A DNA stretch of 49,592 nt from Prevotella sp. (GTDB taxonomy: Bacteria > Bacteroidota > Bacteroidia > Bacteroidales > Dysgonomonadaceae): positions 1 through 49,592 of the forward strand of contig JAITVV010000052.1 of NCBI GenBank assembly GCA_031285625.1, given 5' to 3'. Position numbers and translations under genes: made by a program. The notes beneath the pieces were generated by a model, which worked only from the letters and a program-made list of their open reading frames with translations, did no database searches and was not told the origin of the DNA. Position 1 is the first letter of the stretch, and the number at the start of each line of letters is the position of its first letter. Shown piece after piece: positions 24,990-33,366 of the stretch.

Positions 24990-26096
24990 ATGAAAGTTGG
25001 AATTCCTAAAGAGCTAAAGGCTTTTGAAAATCGTGTTGCTGTAACACCAGCAGGCGTACATGAATTAGTGGCATGTGGACATGAAGTCTATGTGGAGACT
25101 GGTGCAGGAATTGGTAGTGGCTTTTCAGATTCGGATTACACGGCTACCGGAGCCAAAATACTATCAACAATAGAAGAGACATACGCTATTGCCGATATGA
25201 TAGTAAAAGTAAAGGAACCTATTCAACAAGAATATAATCTCATTCGCGAAAATCAAATAATATTTACTTATTTTCATTTTGCTTCCAGTCTGGAACTCAC
25301 AGAGGCAATGATAAAGAGTAAGGCAATCTGTATAGCATATGAAACGGTAGAGCTACCAGATCATTCCTTACCTTTACTTGTTCCTATGAGTGAGGTAGCC
25401 GGACGTATGGCAATACAAGAGGGAGCACGCTTTCTGGAAAAACCCCATTTAGGAAAAGGCGTTCTTTTAGGAGGAGTACCAGGAGTAAAACCAGCACATG
25501 TTATTGTTATTGGAGGTGGTATTGTTGGAGCTCAATCAGCTAAGATTGCTGCCGGTATGGGAGCAAGGGTTACTATTTTAGATAAAAGCTTACCCCGACT
25601 CCGTTACTTAAACGATATAATGCCGGCCAATATAACTACAAGATATTCAGATACACATACGATCAAAGAACTTATTAAAGATGCAGATCTCATCGTAGGA
25701 GCTGTATTGATTGCCGGTGACAAAGCCCCTCAGGTAATAACCAGAGGAATGCTAAAAGAAATGCAGCCGGGAACAGTATTAGTAGATGTGGCTATAGATC
25801 AGGGAGGATGTTTCGAAACATCCAGGCCTACAACACATATCGATCCGGTATTTGTGATAGATGATGTTGTACACTATTGTGTAGCCAATATTCCGGGTGC
25901 AGTACCGATGACTTCTACCCTGGCCCTTACGAATGCAACATTGCCTTATGCTTTGAGTTTAGCCAATATGGGATGGGAAGAGGCATGTAAAGAATATAAA
26001 GATCTGCGTAAAGGATTGAATATTATTAAAGGAGATATAGTATATAAAGCAGTCGCTCATACTTTTGGACTACAATATAAGGAATATCAATTTTAA
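24990..26096 (+). CDS. ald: Alanine dehydrogenase
   Basis: The enzyme oxidatively deaminates L-alanine to pyruvate with NAD+. The N-terminus MKVGIPKELKAFENRVAVTP and the block GIGSGFSDSDYTATGAKI are typical of the Ald/PNT family. Lys in MIVKVKEP binds substrate carboxylate and the catalytic His lies in YFHFASSLELT. The Rossmann NAD block is VIVIGGGIVGAQSAKIAAGMG. The length of 368 residues is standard. Lack of PntB-like domain partners argues against transhydrogenase. It sits 50 bases before cydA with no terminator. Confidence 0.93.
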   Translation: MKVGIPKELKAFENRVAVTPAGVHELVACGHEVYVETGAGIGSGFSDSDYTATGAKILSTIEETYAIADMIVKVKEPIQQEYNLIRENQIIFTYFHFASSLELTEAMIKSKAICIAYETVELPDHSLPLLVPMSEVAGRMAIQEGARFLEKPHLGKGVLLGGVPGVKPAHVIVIGGGIVGAQSAKIAAGMGARVTILDKSLPRLRYLNDIMPANITTRYSDTHTIKELIKDADLIVGAVLIAGDKAPQVITRGMLKEMQPGTVLVDVAIDQGGCFETSRPTTHIDPVFVIDDVVHYCVANIPGAVPMTSTLALTNATLPYALSLANMGWEEACKEYKDLRKGLNIIKGDIVYKAVAHTFGLQYKEYQF

Positions 26097-26145
26097 AGAA
26101 TCAAATTAGAATCCTCATATATTTACTAATATAAAATTATTTTTT

Positions 26146-27699
26146 ATGGAACTACTAAATGCATCGTTAATAGACTGGTCAAGAGCCCAGTTTGCTATGA
26201 CAGCAATGTATCACTGGTTGTTTGTGCCCCTGACCCTGGGTCTGGGGATCATCATGGCAATCATGGAGACAATGTATGTACGTACTGGTGATGAACAGTG
26301 GAAAAAAACTGCAAAATTCTGGATGAATATTTTCGGTATCAATTTCGCTATTGGGATTGCGACAGGACTTATCATGGAATTTCAGTTTGGGACTAACTGG
26401 TCAAACTATAGCTGGTTTGTAGGTGATATCTTCGGAGCGCCGCTAGCTATCGAAGCCACAGTTGCTTTCTTTCTGGAAGCTACATTTATCTCCATTATGT
26501 TTTTTGGATGGAAGCGCGTTGGTAAAAAAATGCACTTGGCATCTACATGGTTAACAATAGCCGGAGCTACACTTTCTGCTCTTTGGATTCTGGTAGCCAA
26601 TGCATGGATGCAGTACCCTGTAGGTATGGAATTCAATCCTGACACAACCCGTAACGAAATGATGGATTTTTGGGCAGTAGCATTGTCACCTGTTGCCATC
26701 AATAAATTCTTTCATACCGTTCTTTCAGGTTGGGTATTAGGAGCATTGTTTGTAGTCGGAATCGCAGCATGGTACATGATTAAGAAAAGAAATGCACAGT
26801 TCGCTCAACAAAGTATGAAAGTAGCCGTTGCCTTCGGACTTATATCTTCGCTTCTTATTCTTTGGACTGGTCATGGTTCAGCTCAGCAAGTTGCTGAAAA
26901 ACAGCCAATGAAATTAGCCGTAATGGAAGGACTATATGAAGGTGGAGAAGGCGTTGGCCTCATAGCCTTTGCAATTCCTAATCCGTCAAAAGAATCATAC
27001 AAAGACAATACTGATCCTTATCTTTTGAATATTAGCATTCCTAAAGGATTATCATGGTTAAGTTTCGGAGATATGGAAGCATATGTACCGGGAATAAAAG
27101 ATATAATAGACGGAGGTTATAGAGAGCCTGATGGTTCTACTGCCCTATCGTTTACTGAAAAGCAAAGCAGAGGAAAAGCAGCCATACAAGCTTTGGCTGA
27201 CTATAAGAAGGCTAAAAAAGATGGAAACGAAACTGCTGCAACAGAATATAAAGAAAAAATAAAAGCTAATTATGCTTATTTCGGTTATGGATATTTGGAT
27301 ACACCAGAACAATTGATACCAAATATACCAATGGTATATTGGTCATTCCATATCATGGTTTATCTGGGAGGATACTTTATTGCATTATTCCTTCTCTTAG
27401 GATTCCTTGTATACCGTAAGAAAGATCTGGAAAATATGAAATGGCTTCTTTGGGTTTGTGTTTGGACAATTCCATTGGCATATATTGCAGGACAAGCCGG
27501 TTGGGTACTGGCTGAAGTTGGACGCCAACCATGGGCTATTCAGGATTTATTACCGCTTCAGGCAGCGATATCATCATTATCGACCCAGTCTGTAATAATT
27601 ACTTTCTGCCTATTCCTTGCACTATTTACAGCTTTACTTATTGCAGAGATTCGCATTATGCTGAATCAGATAAAGAAAGGTCCGGAGGAATCTCACTAA
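26146..27699 (+). CDS. cydA: Cytochrome bd ubiquinol/menaquinol oxidase subunit I
   Basis: CydA carries the haems of cytochrome bd, a terminal oxidase that reduces O2 with quinol electrons. The block AMYHWLFVPLTLGLG contains the haem-ligand His (His 23, equivalent to His 19 in E. coli). NKFFHTVLSGWVLG holds the second ligand His, and YWSFHIMVYLG holds the ligand-Met region. The quinol-binding Q-loop lies around residues 250-335 and is of the form found in Bacteroidota. The length is 517. The partner subunit follows after 33 bases. A host using bd oxidase under low oxygen fits an intestinal or anaerobic Bacteroidales. Confidence 0.97.
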   Translation: MELLNASLIDWSRAQFAMTAMYHWLFVPLTLGLGIIMAIMETMYVRTGDEQWKKTAKFWMNIFGINFAIGIATGLIMEFQFGTNWSNYSWFVGDIFGAPLAIEATVAFFLEATFISIMFFGWKRVGKKMHLASTWLTIAGATLSALWILVANAWMQYPVGMEFNPDTTRNEMMDFWAVALSPVAINKFFHTVLSGWVLGALFVVGIAAWYMIKKRNAQFAQQSMKVAVAFGLISSLLILWTGHGSAQQVAEKQPMKLAVMEGLYEGGEGVGLIAFAIPNPSKESYKDNTDPYLLNISIPKGLSWLSFGDMEAYVPGIKDIIDGGYREPDGSTALSFTEKQSRGKAAIQALADYKKAKKDGNETAATEYKEKIKANYAYFGYGYLDTPEQLIPNIPMVYWSFHIMVYLGGYFIALFLLLGFLVYRKKDLENMKWLLWVCVWTIPLAYIAGQAGWVLAEVGRQPWAIQDLLPLQAAISSLSTQSVIITFCLFLALFTALLIAEIRIMLNQIKKGPEESH

Positions 27700-27732
27700 T
27701 ACATGATTTTTTAACTAAAAAAAGATATAACT

Positions 27733-28878
27733 ATGGATTATTCATTTTTACAACATTATTGGTGGTTCCTTATATGCCTTATCGGAGGAATTTTTGCATT
27801 TCTTCTGTTTGTGCAAGGAGGACAATCAATGCTCTTTTCATTAGCAAAAGATGAAAAGGAACGAATGATATTGGTTAATACCCTGGGGCGCAAATGGGAA
27901 TATACATTTACTACACTGGTAACTTTTGGTGGAGCTCTCTTCGCTTCATTCCCATTATTTTACTCTACCAGTTTTGGCGGTGCATATTGGGTTTGGATGG
28001 CTATTCTATTCTGCTTTGTAATACAAGCAGTATCTTATGAATACCAGTCAAAACCAGGAAACTTATTCGGACGTAACACATACAGATGGTTCTTATTTAC
28101 TAATGGATTATTAGGAACATTCCTGGTAGGTGCTGCACTGGCTACATTCTTCACAGGTTCCGACTTCACTGTAAACAAGGGAAATATGACAGATGTATTA
28201 AGCCCTGTTATCAGCCGTTGGGGAACTGAATGGCATGGACTGGAAGCACTGGCAGAACCTCGTAACTGGTTACTTGGACTAACTGTATTCTTCCTTGCCC
28301 GCACACTTGCATGTCTATATTTTATTAATCGCCTTCAAGACGAAACATTGATAAAACGTTCCCGTAAATTCTTACTCTACAACTGTATACCATTCGTAGT
28401 GTTCTTTTTGGCATTTGTTATATGGATCAGCTTATCTCAAGGGTTTGCGGTAAACCCTGATACAAAAGAAGTATTCTTGCAACCATATAAATATTTCTTA
28501 AATCTGGTAGAAATGCCAATTGTAGGGATTGTTTTTGTTGTAGGCGTATTACTGGTATTGTTTGGTATCGGAAAAACGCTATTAAGTGAATCATTTAGCA
28601 AAGGTATCTGGTTTACAGGTATAGGTACTGTACTTACAGTATGTATGCTACTATTGATTACCGGCTTTAATAATACAGCATATTATCCATCAAGTACAGA
28701 TCTGCAAAGCTCATTGACTATTGAAAATTCATCCTCGAGTGAATTTACCCTTACTGTTATGAGTGTTGTATCACTTCTTGTTCCTGTTGTATTAGCATAT
28801 ATTGCTTATGCATGGGGCGTATTGGAAAGAAAACGCATGGACGTGAAAGATTTGAAAGACGATGGTCATGTATATTAA
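27733..28878 (+). CDS. cydB: Cytochrome bd oxidase subunit II
   Basis: CydB is the second membrane subunit that with CydA forms the bd oxidase. The 381-residue translation is highly hydrophobic with about nine membrane segments. The opening LQHYWWFLICLIGGIFAFLL and the block NRWRY-like YRWFLFTNGLLGTFLVGAA are in keeping with the family. It is co-transcribed with cydA and ends at a strong terminator, so ald-cydA-cydB may be one unit. No cydX-like short ORF with an obvious membrane segment is seen directly after it, and the cydDC exporter is not in the window. Confidence 0.95.
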   Translation: MDYSFLQHYWWFLICLIGGIFAFLLFVQGGQSMLFSLAKDEKERMILVNTLGRKWEYTFTTLVTFGGALFASFPLFYSTSFGGAYWVWMAILFCFVIQAVSYEYQSKPGNLFGRNTYRWFLFTNGLLGTFLVGAALATFFTGSDFTVNKGNMTDVLSPVISRWGTEWHGLEALAEPRNWLLGLTVFFLARTLACLYFINRLQDETLIKRSRKFLLYNCIPFVVFFLAFVIWISLSQGFAVNPDTKEVFLQPYKYFLNLVEMPIVGIVFVVGVLLVLFGIGKTLLSESFSKGIWFTGIGTVLTVCMLLLITGFNNTAYYPSSTDLQSSLTIENSSSSEFTLTVMSVVSLLVPVVLAYIAYAWGVLERKRMDVKDLKDDGHVY

Positions 28879-28901
28879 TTGATATATGATAACTTAGATA
28901 G

Positions 28902-28930
28902 AAGAGGTACCAATTAGTACCTCTTTTTTA
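28902..28930 (+). terminator. Intrinsic terminator of cydAB
   Basis: The stem AAGAGGTAC / GTACCTCTT (28902-28910 and 28917-28925, loop CAATTA) is followed by a T-run. Confidence 0.9.
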
Positions 28931-29019
28931 TTTGAGAGTGGTGAATATTTTGAAATAAATGATTCCTATATTTATTTTTATTGTAGATTTACTTACTCTA
29001 ATACATTAAAGCTCAATCT

Positions 29020-29161
29020 ATGGAAACTAGCTCTCACTTCATTGCTGATAGTAATAGTTTTAACCACGCTAATTACTATCTCTTGTAAAAAGATCGCTAT
29101 TGCCAAACTGAAACCTGAGAGTGAAGATATGATAGCGAGAGTAACTAAGGAATTGAATTAA
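29020..29161 (+). pseudogene. Small lipoprotein gene disrupted near its start (possible)
   Basis: From about 29022 one frame reads KLALTSLLIVIVLTTLITIS then CKKIAIAKLKPE and stops at 29159-29161: a very good lipoprotein signal peptide with lipobox-like ISC and a short charged tail. That frame has no ATG, but an ATG at 29020 is one base out of phase (ATGG where ATG directly before AAA would give MKLALTSLL). A single extra G would explain this. In its own frame the ATG gives only a 22-residue peptide. This is a plausible frameshifted small gene, or chance. Confidence 0.35.
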
Positions 29162-29177
29162 ATATATCGTCTTATTA

Positions 29178-29279
29178 TTAAGGTAAATAAAAATTGTCTT
29201 ATATAAAAAGTTCTTTGGTATGATATAAAGAAAAAGTAACACTTAAAAACGACAAAAAGCTGTCACTTTTGTTACTTTT
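29178..29279 (-). repeat. Dispersed intergenic repeat, copy B (inverted orientation)
   Basis: Read on the minus strand the core is AAAAGTAACAAAAGTGACAG, then a T-rich spacer, then GTGTTACTTTTTC and TATATCATACC. It ends (plus positions 29178-29197) in TTAAGGTAAATAAAAATTGT, also found at 17072. It sits in the 490-base gap between cydB and ferredoxin, which otherwise holds only terminators and a possible broken small gene. Confidence 0.6.
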
Positions 29280-29322
29280 CAAGGTATGTTGTTACGTGTA
29301 GGTGTTCTAATCTAAAAATAAA

Positions 29323-29347
29323 AAGGAAGCAAATATTTTGCTTCCTT
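29323..29347 (-). terminator. Terminator of the ferredoxin gene
   Basis: AAGGAAGCAAA / TTTGCTTCCTT (29323-29333 and 29337-29347) is followed on the minus strand by TTTTTATTTTTAGA, 22 bases past the ferredoxin stop. Confidence 0.8.
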
Positions 29348-29369
29348 ATATATTTTATAGTCCTGACAA

Positions 29370-29537
29370 TTATGCAGGATGGATTGCTTCTGTTGGGCAA
29401 GCATCAGCACAAGTACCACAATCAGTACATGTATCCGGATCAATTTTATAGATATCTCCTTCTGAAATAGCGTTTACTGGACATTCATCTATGCAAGTAC
29501 CACAAGCAATACAGTCTTCGTTAATTACGTAAGCCAT
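29370..29537 (-). CDS. Small 2[4Fe-4S] ferredoxin
   Basis: Translation of the minus strand gives 55 residues with two classic cluster motifs, CIACGTCIDECP (Cys 9, 12, 15, 19) and CTDCGTCADACP (Cys 38, 41, 44, 48). This is a clostridial-type ferredoxin that carries low-potential electrons, for example to or from pyruvate:ferredoxin oxidoreductase. The gene is easily missed because it is short. It has a good terminator, and a minus-strand TATATTTG at 29577-29584, 40 bases upstream. No redox partner gene is adjacent. Confidence 0.93.
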   Translation of the reverse strand: MAYVINEDCIACGTCIDECPVNAISEGDIYKIDPDTCTDCGTCADACPTEAIHPA

Positions 29538-29576
29538 GATTTTTTCGTTTTAATATTATTACTAACTTTGATACGG

Positions 29577-29584
29577 CAAATATA
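29577..29584 (-). promoter_or_regulatory. Bacteroidota -7 promoter element for ferredoxin
   Basis: TATATTTG on the minus strand, 40 bases before the start codon at 29537, matches TAnnTTTG. Confidence 0.55.
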
Positions 29585-29795
29585 ACGAGTTTTTTCTTTA
29601 TCCAAAAACGGATACTGTTAGATATTATAAATATTAAGATTGTTTATATCTATAAATATAATTATACACCTAATATACAGCATATTAAATTTAACTATTT
29701 AGAATTTAGTCTCTCGTTATTTTTACCCTTTCTAAGTAATAGAACATAACAATAACTAACAATAAATTACGTTATTAGAAATAAAAACAGCTATT

Positions 29796-30506
29796 TTGAA
29801 ACCAAATAAAATATTCACGTTACTACTGCTTATCAGTGTAATTTGTGTAAACTCACAGGCACAAGTACGAAAAGCTCTGAATCAACCCTTTGCTGATCAG
29901 AAAATGTACCATCTGGGATTCTCTATTGGATTTCACACGCAGGATATGATTCTGTCACATACAGGATTTGTTGGTGATAATGGAGAAGCTTGGTTTTCCG
30001 AAATACCATCCTACTCTGTTGGATTCAGTGTTGGAATGATCGGAGACCGGTATCTGAACCAATACATGAATCTGCGATTGGCCCCTACCCTGCATTTTGG
30101 TGAAAGAAGATTCGTATTCAAAGAACAAACATCAGGAGAAGAGGTCGATTCTGCATTGAAAAGTAACTATATATCGATCCCTCTATACTTGAAATTTAGT
30201 GCGGACAGGATGGGTAATTTCAGACCGTATTTTCTGGCCGGAGGATATGCAGCAGTTAATATCGGCAGTAAAAAGGATGATCTCCTACGTTTTAAACAAA
30301 TGGATTACGGCTTAGAATTTGGAGTCGGCTGCAATATCTATCTGCCGCTATTTAAGCTGTGCCCTGAGTTGAAGTTTTCATTTGGCTTGACTGACGTTGT
30401 AAACAAAAACAGATCGGATCTTTCCGATCAAGATATGATAAAGTACACTCAGGCAATATCTTCAGGAAAAACGAGAATGATCTCATTAGTCTTTAACTTT
30501 GAGTAG
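29796..30506 (+). CDS. porT: PorT-family outer membrane protein (type IX secretion)
   Basis: PorT is a beta-barrel protein needed for type IX secretion in Bacteroidota. The 236-residue protein has a Sec signal (to about residue 22, NSQAQ), and its order of blocks fits: FADQKMYHLGFSIGFHTQD, PSYSVGFSVGMIGDRYLN, LRLAPTLHFGERRF, NYISIPLYLKFSADR and YFLAGGYAAVNIGSKK. It ends in Phe-Glu in MISLVFNFE, a plausible last beta-strand. The start codon is TTG at 29796: the 30 bases before it hold no in-frame ATG and the signal peptide begins there. The other secretion genes are not nearby. The call rests on motif memory; a related OmpW-like barrel is the alternative. Confidence 0.75.
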   Translation: MKPNKIFTLLLLISVICVNSQAQVRKALNQPFADQKMYHLGFSIGFHTQDMILSHTGFVGDNGEAWFSEIPSYSVGFSVGMIGDRYLNQYMNLRLAPTLHFGERRFVFKEQTSGEEVDSALKSNYISIPLYLKFSADRMGNFRPYFLAGGYAAVNIGSKKDDLLRFKQMDYGLEFGVGCNIYLPLFKLCPELKFSFGLTDVVNKNRSDLSDQDMIKYTQAISSGKTRMISLVFNFE

Positions 30507-30507
30507 A

Positions 30508-30933
30508 ATGAATCTCAGATATAAGGATAACTGTGAAAATATACCTTGGGACAAAGTACCCCTCCTGTTGGAAAAAGTCAATATGAGTTTCTCTGATCCT
30601 GAGACACACAAGGAATCATTTGAAGCCAGCTATTCGGTCATATTTGTTTTCGACAATGAAGAATTGATAGGCTTTGGGCGTATTTTATCAGATGGAGTAA
30701 GACAATCGGCCATATACGATGTTGCCGTTGAACCATCATATCAAGGACATAAAATTGGACAAAATATAATAGAGCGATTAATAAAAACTACACCAAACTG
30801 CAATTTTATCTTATATGCTTCTCCTGGTAAGGAAGGCTTTTATAAAAAGTTGAACTTTAGAAAAATGAAGACGGGTATGGCTTTATTTTCCAATACTCAA
30901 CGAATGATAGATAGCGGCTTTATAGAGGAATGA
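30508..30933 (+). CDS. GNAT-family N-acetyltransferase
   Basis: The 141-residue product has the acetyl-CoA-binding motif A: YDVAVEPSYQGHKIGQNIIE (about residues 71-90), with Q-x-x-G-x-G/A represented by QGHKIG. The preceding strand is LIGFGRILSDG, and a C-terminal strand with YKKLNFRKMKTGMALF fits the family. The ATG at 30508 is preferred over an upstream TTG (30499) because the PorT stop codon is at 30504-30506. It overlaps the next gene by four bases (ATGA). The acceptor substrate is unknown. Confidence 0.85.
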   Translation: MNLRYKDNCENIPWDKVPLLLEKVNMSFSDPETHKESFEASYSVIFVFDNEELIGFGRILSDGVRQSAIYDVAVEPSYQGHKIGQNIIERLIKTTPNCNFILYASPGKEGFYKKLNFRKMKTGMALFSNTQRMIDSGFIEE

Positions 30934-31244
30934 ATACTACTGAGAAAAAAACGATTGGCAAGATGATACATTTGTATTGTAATGCCAAACATGGTACCAG
31001 TCACGCATTATGTACATCATGTGCAGAACTGAACAAATATGCTCAAAAGAGACTATCAAAGTGTATATATGGTGAAGATAAACCAACATGTGAGAAATGT
31101 CCTATACATTGCTATAGTTCCGATATGAGAGAAAAGATCAAAGATGTGATGCGTTACTCCGGTCCAAGAATGCTCTTCCATAGTCCCCGTATGGCCATCA
31201 CGCACTTAATTAAAGGAATGAAAACGCCCAAAAGGATCAGTTAG
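30930..31244 (+). CDS. Nitrous oxide-stimulated promoter family protein (Cys-rich)
   Basis: The 104-residue protein fits the family named after a nitrous oxide-stimulated promoter, which is of unknown function. The family blocks are visible: KMIHLYCNAKHG, LCTSCAELNKYA, KCIYGEDKPTCEKCPIHCY (a likely metal site with several Cys) and MRYSGPRMLFHSPRM. It overlaps the GNAT gene and probably shares its transcript with porT. Confidence 0.8.
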   Translation: MNTTEKKTIGKMIHLYCNAKHGTSHALCTSCAELNKYAQKRLSKCIYGEDKPTCEKCPIHCYSSDMREKIKDVMRYSGPRMLFHSPRMAITHLIKGMKTPKRIS

Positions 31245-31313
31245 CTCTGTCTCTATCCAATAAACTTTTCAATCTCACAGATTGTTTAATAACTAAATAT
31301 TAAACAAAAAAGT

Positions 31314-31487
31314 ATGAGCAGGCGAAGCGAACTAGAAAAGGAAATTGAAATAGCAAAGAAACGAATAGATGATGCTCCAAAGGACACTCCAAAAGAAATA
31401 ATGGAGGCTTGGATAAAAGAACTTGACAGCCTATCCATCGAACTTAATGACCTGTATGACGACGACGAAAATGAATTTCCGAGCTAA
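31314..31487 (+). CDS. Small charged hypothetical protein
   Basis: A 57-residue frame with an ATG at 31314 runs to TAA at 31485-31487. It opens MSRRSELEKEIEIAKKRI, is helical and charged throughout, and ends with a strongly acidic tail (LYDDDENEFPS). Composition is coding-like, with only seven bases between its stop and the stop of convergent aroC. I recognise no family. It could pair with a partner as an adaptor; this is speculation. Confidence 0.5.
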   Translation: MSRRSELEKEIEIAKKRIDDAPKDTPKEIMEAWIKELDSLSIELNDLYDDDENEFPS

Positions 31488-31494
31488 GATATAT

Positions 31495-32571
31495 TTATAA
31501 AAAAGCCCGGTTCATTTTACTCATCAGATAATAATCCAGAATTGTCATGGCAGCCATAGCCTCTACAATAGGTACAGCGCGTGGTAATACACAGGCATCA
31601 TGACGACCTCTGGCCTTCAGATCGGTATACTCCCCTTCCTTATTAATTGTATCCTGATGCATAAGGATAGTAGCTACGGGCTTGAATGCTACACGGAAAT
31701 AGATATCATGTCCGTTCGAAATACCACCCTGAATTCCACCGGAATGGTTAGTACGGGTGCTCACCTTTCCATTTTCATTATAAAAGACATCATTTACTTC
31801 CGATCCACGATGGCTAACATCGAATCCATCGCCATATTCAAAACCTTTCACTGCATTTATTCCTAACATGGCATCTCCTAATGCTGCATGCAATTTATTG
31901 AATACCGGCTCACCCAATCCAACTGGCGTACCTTTAATGACACAAGTAACAACTCCACCAATCGTATCGCCTTTAGACTTTACTTCTTCGATAAATTCGA
32001 TCATTTCAGCAGCTTTCTCCATATCTGGACAGCGCACTGGAGTAGATTCAATCAATGAAAGATCATATTCTGTATATTGTTTATCCAGCTTTATATGTCC
32101 TACCTGTGAAGTATAAGCTGTGATTTCTATATTCAGCTGAATAAGTGCAAGTTTCGCTAATGCTCCTCCTACACACCGTGCTATTGTCTCCCGCGCGGAA
32201 GAACGGCCTCCTCCCCTATGATCACGTATTCCATACTTTTGTGAATAAGTATAATCGGCATGAGAAGGACGGTAAATATCTTTCAGATTATCATAATCCG
32301 ACGAATGTTGATTATTGTTGCGAATAATAAAACCAATAGGAACCCCTGTCGTTTTACCATCATATATTCCCGAAAGAAATTCGACCTCATCGGCTTCCTT
32401 ACGGGGTGTTGTTATTTTAGACTGCCCCGGGCGGCGGCGGTTAAGTTCATTCTGAATAAAATCCATATCAACGGTAATTCCTGCCGGACATCCGTCGATT
32501 ACTCCACCTATTGCAGCACCGTGTGACTCCCCATAAGAGGTAAGCCTAAATATATTTCCAAATGTATTCAT
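31495..32571 (-). CDS. aroC: Chorismate synthase
   Basis: AroC makes chorismate from EPSP, the last shared step to aromatic amino acids, using reduced FMN. The N-terminus [20 protein letters not shown], the block RRRPGQ, the FMN-binding block [20 protein letters not shown] and the late block [13 protein letters not shown] are all in place. The length from the ATG at 32571 is 358 residues; a TTG start one codon earlier is unnecessary. It lies alone on the minus strand. TAATTTTG at 32598-32605 (minus) is the likely -7 element. Confidence 0.97.
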   Translation of the reverse strand: MNTFGNIFRLTSYGESHGAAIGGVIDGCPAGITVDMDFIQNELNRRRPGQSKITTPRKEADEVEFLSGIYDGKTTGVPIGFIIRNNNQHSSDYDNLKDIYRPSHADYTYSQKYGIRDHRGGGRSSARETIARCVGGALAKLALIQLNIEITAYTSQVGHIKLDKQYTEYDLSLIESTPVRCPDMEKAAEMIEFIEEVKSKGDTIGGVVTCVIKGTPVGLGEPVFNKLHAALGDAMLGINAVKGFEYGDGFDVSHRGSEVNDVFYNENGKVSTRTNHSGGIQGGISNGHDIYFRVAFKPVATILMHQDTINKEGEYTDLKARGRHDACVLPRAVPIVEAMAAMTILDYYLMSKMNRAFL

Positions 32572-32597
32572 CAAAAATTATATAGATTAGCGAGTTA

Positions 32598-32605
32598 CAA
32601 AATTA
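32598..32605 (-). promoter_or_regulatory. Bacteroidota -7 promoter element for aroC
   Basis: TAATTTTG on the minus strand, 27 bases before the ATG at 32571, matches TAnnTTTG. Confidence 0.5.
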
Positions 32606-32747
32606 CATCAAATTATTCAATTATCAGACCAAAAGACAGGAGGAGAACATTATTCCTTTCTAAAGATTTAGGATAAATAGCTTATATACATGAAAAAAGT
32701 AACACATATATATTTTTATAAATATCAGGTAAAAAGCATATTACCAT

Positions 32748-32838
32748 AAAAAAGTGACAAAAGTAACAGTTATCAGCTTATTTTCAATGTTACTTTATTG
32801 TACTATAGCAAGCCTTATATCATAAGATAATTTTATCC
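32748..32838 (+). repeat. Dispersed intergenic repeat, copy C
   Basis: The core AAAAGTGACAAAAGTAACAG starts near 32750, followed by a spacer and TCAATGTTACTTTATTG, then CCTTATATCATAAGATAATT. It aligns with copy A (18781) on the same strand and with the reverse complement of copy B. A further partial arm (AAAAAAGTAACAC) lies at 32693. The 290-base gap between aroC and the lipoprotein gene holds nothing else apart from the aroC promoter. Confidence 0.6.
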
Positions 32839-32861
32839 TGATCTTCTGCTTTATAAAAGGA

Positions 32862-33212
32862 TTAGTTTTCTTTATTCTCATCCATTTTAAGGACTTTGAA
32901 GTTACTGTCGAAATAACAGTTTATGGTATCATTGATATTGAATATCCTGTAGCTGTTAGCATAGGCCCATGTCCCCTGTATATAGATTTTACATAGATAT
33001 GTTTCATCCGGATTATCACGTTTATCCTTAGGTATTTTCTCATAGGAAACGGGTTCCATATATTCAATCTTAGTTATAGTATTATTATCTATATCCCTAT
33101 ATTTAATATGCTGTTTAGCCGCTTCTCCCATTTTATCCAGATTATATTGTGTACTTAAACTGCAGGAGAACAACCCAAAAGTAATGAATACCAATAAAAT
33201 ATATTTCTTCAT
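32862..33212 (-). CDS. Hypothetical lipoprotein
   Basis: The 116-residue product has a lipoprotein signal peptide (ILLVFITFGLFSCS, lipobox LFSC, Cys about 17). The mature part has no motif that I recognise; it is rich in Lys, Asp and Tyr with short beta-like stretches (CKIYIQGTWAYANSY). It stands alone. TAATTTTG on the minus strand at 33254-33261 is a good promoter element 42 bases upstream. It is probably a cell-envelope protein specific to relatives. Confidence 0.7.
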   Translation of the reverse strand: MKKYILLVFITFGLFSCSLSTQYNLDKMGEAAKQHIKYRDIDNNTITKIEYMEPVSYEKIPKDKRDNPDETYLCKIYIQGTWAYANSYRIFNINDTINCYFDSNFKVLKMDENKEN

Positions 33213-33253
33213 GTTATTTGTATTTTATATTGATTGTAACAATTATAATCATT

Positions 33254-33261
33254 CAAAATTA
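33254..33261 (-). promoter_or_regulatory. Bacteroidota -7 promoter element for the lipoprotein
   Basis: TAATTTTG on the minus strand, 42 bases before the start codon at 33212, matches TAnnTTTG. Confidence 0.5.
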
Positions 33262-33313
33262 CAGAATCTTATCGTAGAAACATAAAAAACAATTACTTTG
33301 TTTATGTCATATA

Positions 33314-33321
33314 TATTTTTG
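33314..33321 (+). promoter_or_regulatory. Bacteroidota -7 promoter element for dgkA
   Basis: TATTTTTG, 46 bases before the ATG at 33367, matches TAnnTTTG. Confidence 0.5.
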
Positions 33322-33366
33322 TTATTAATTTAGCACAATATACGCCAACACCCCCAAAGTCTGTGA

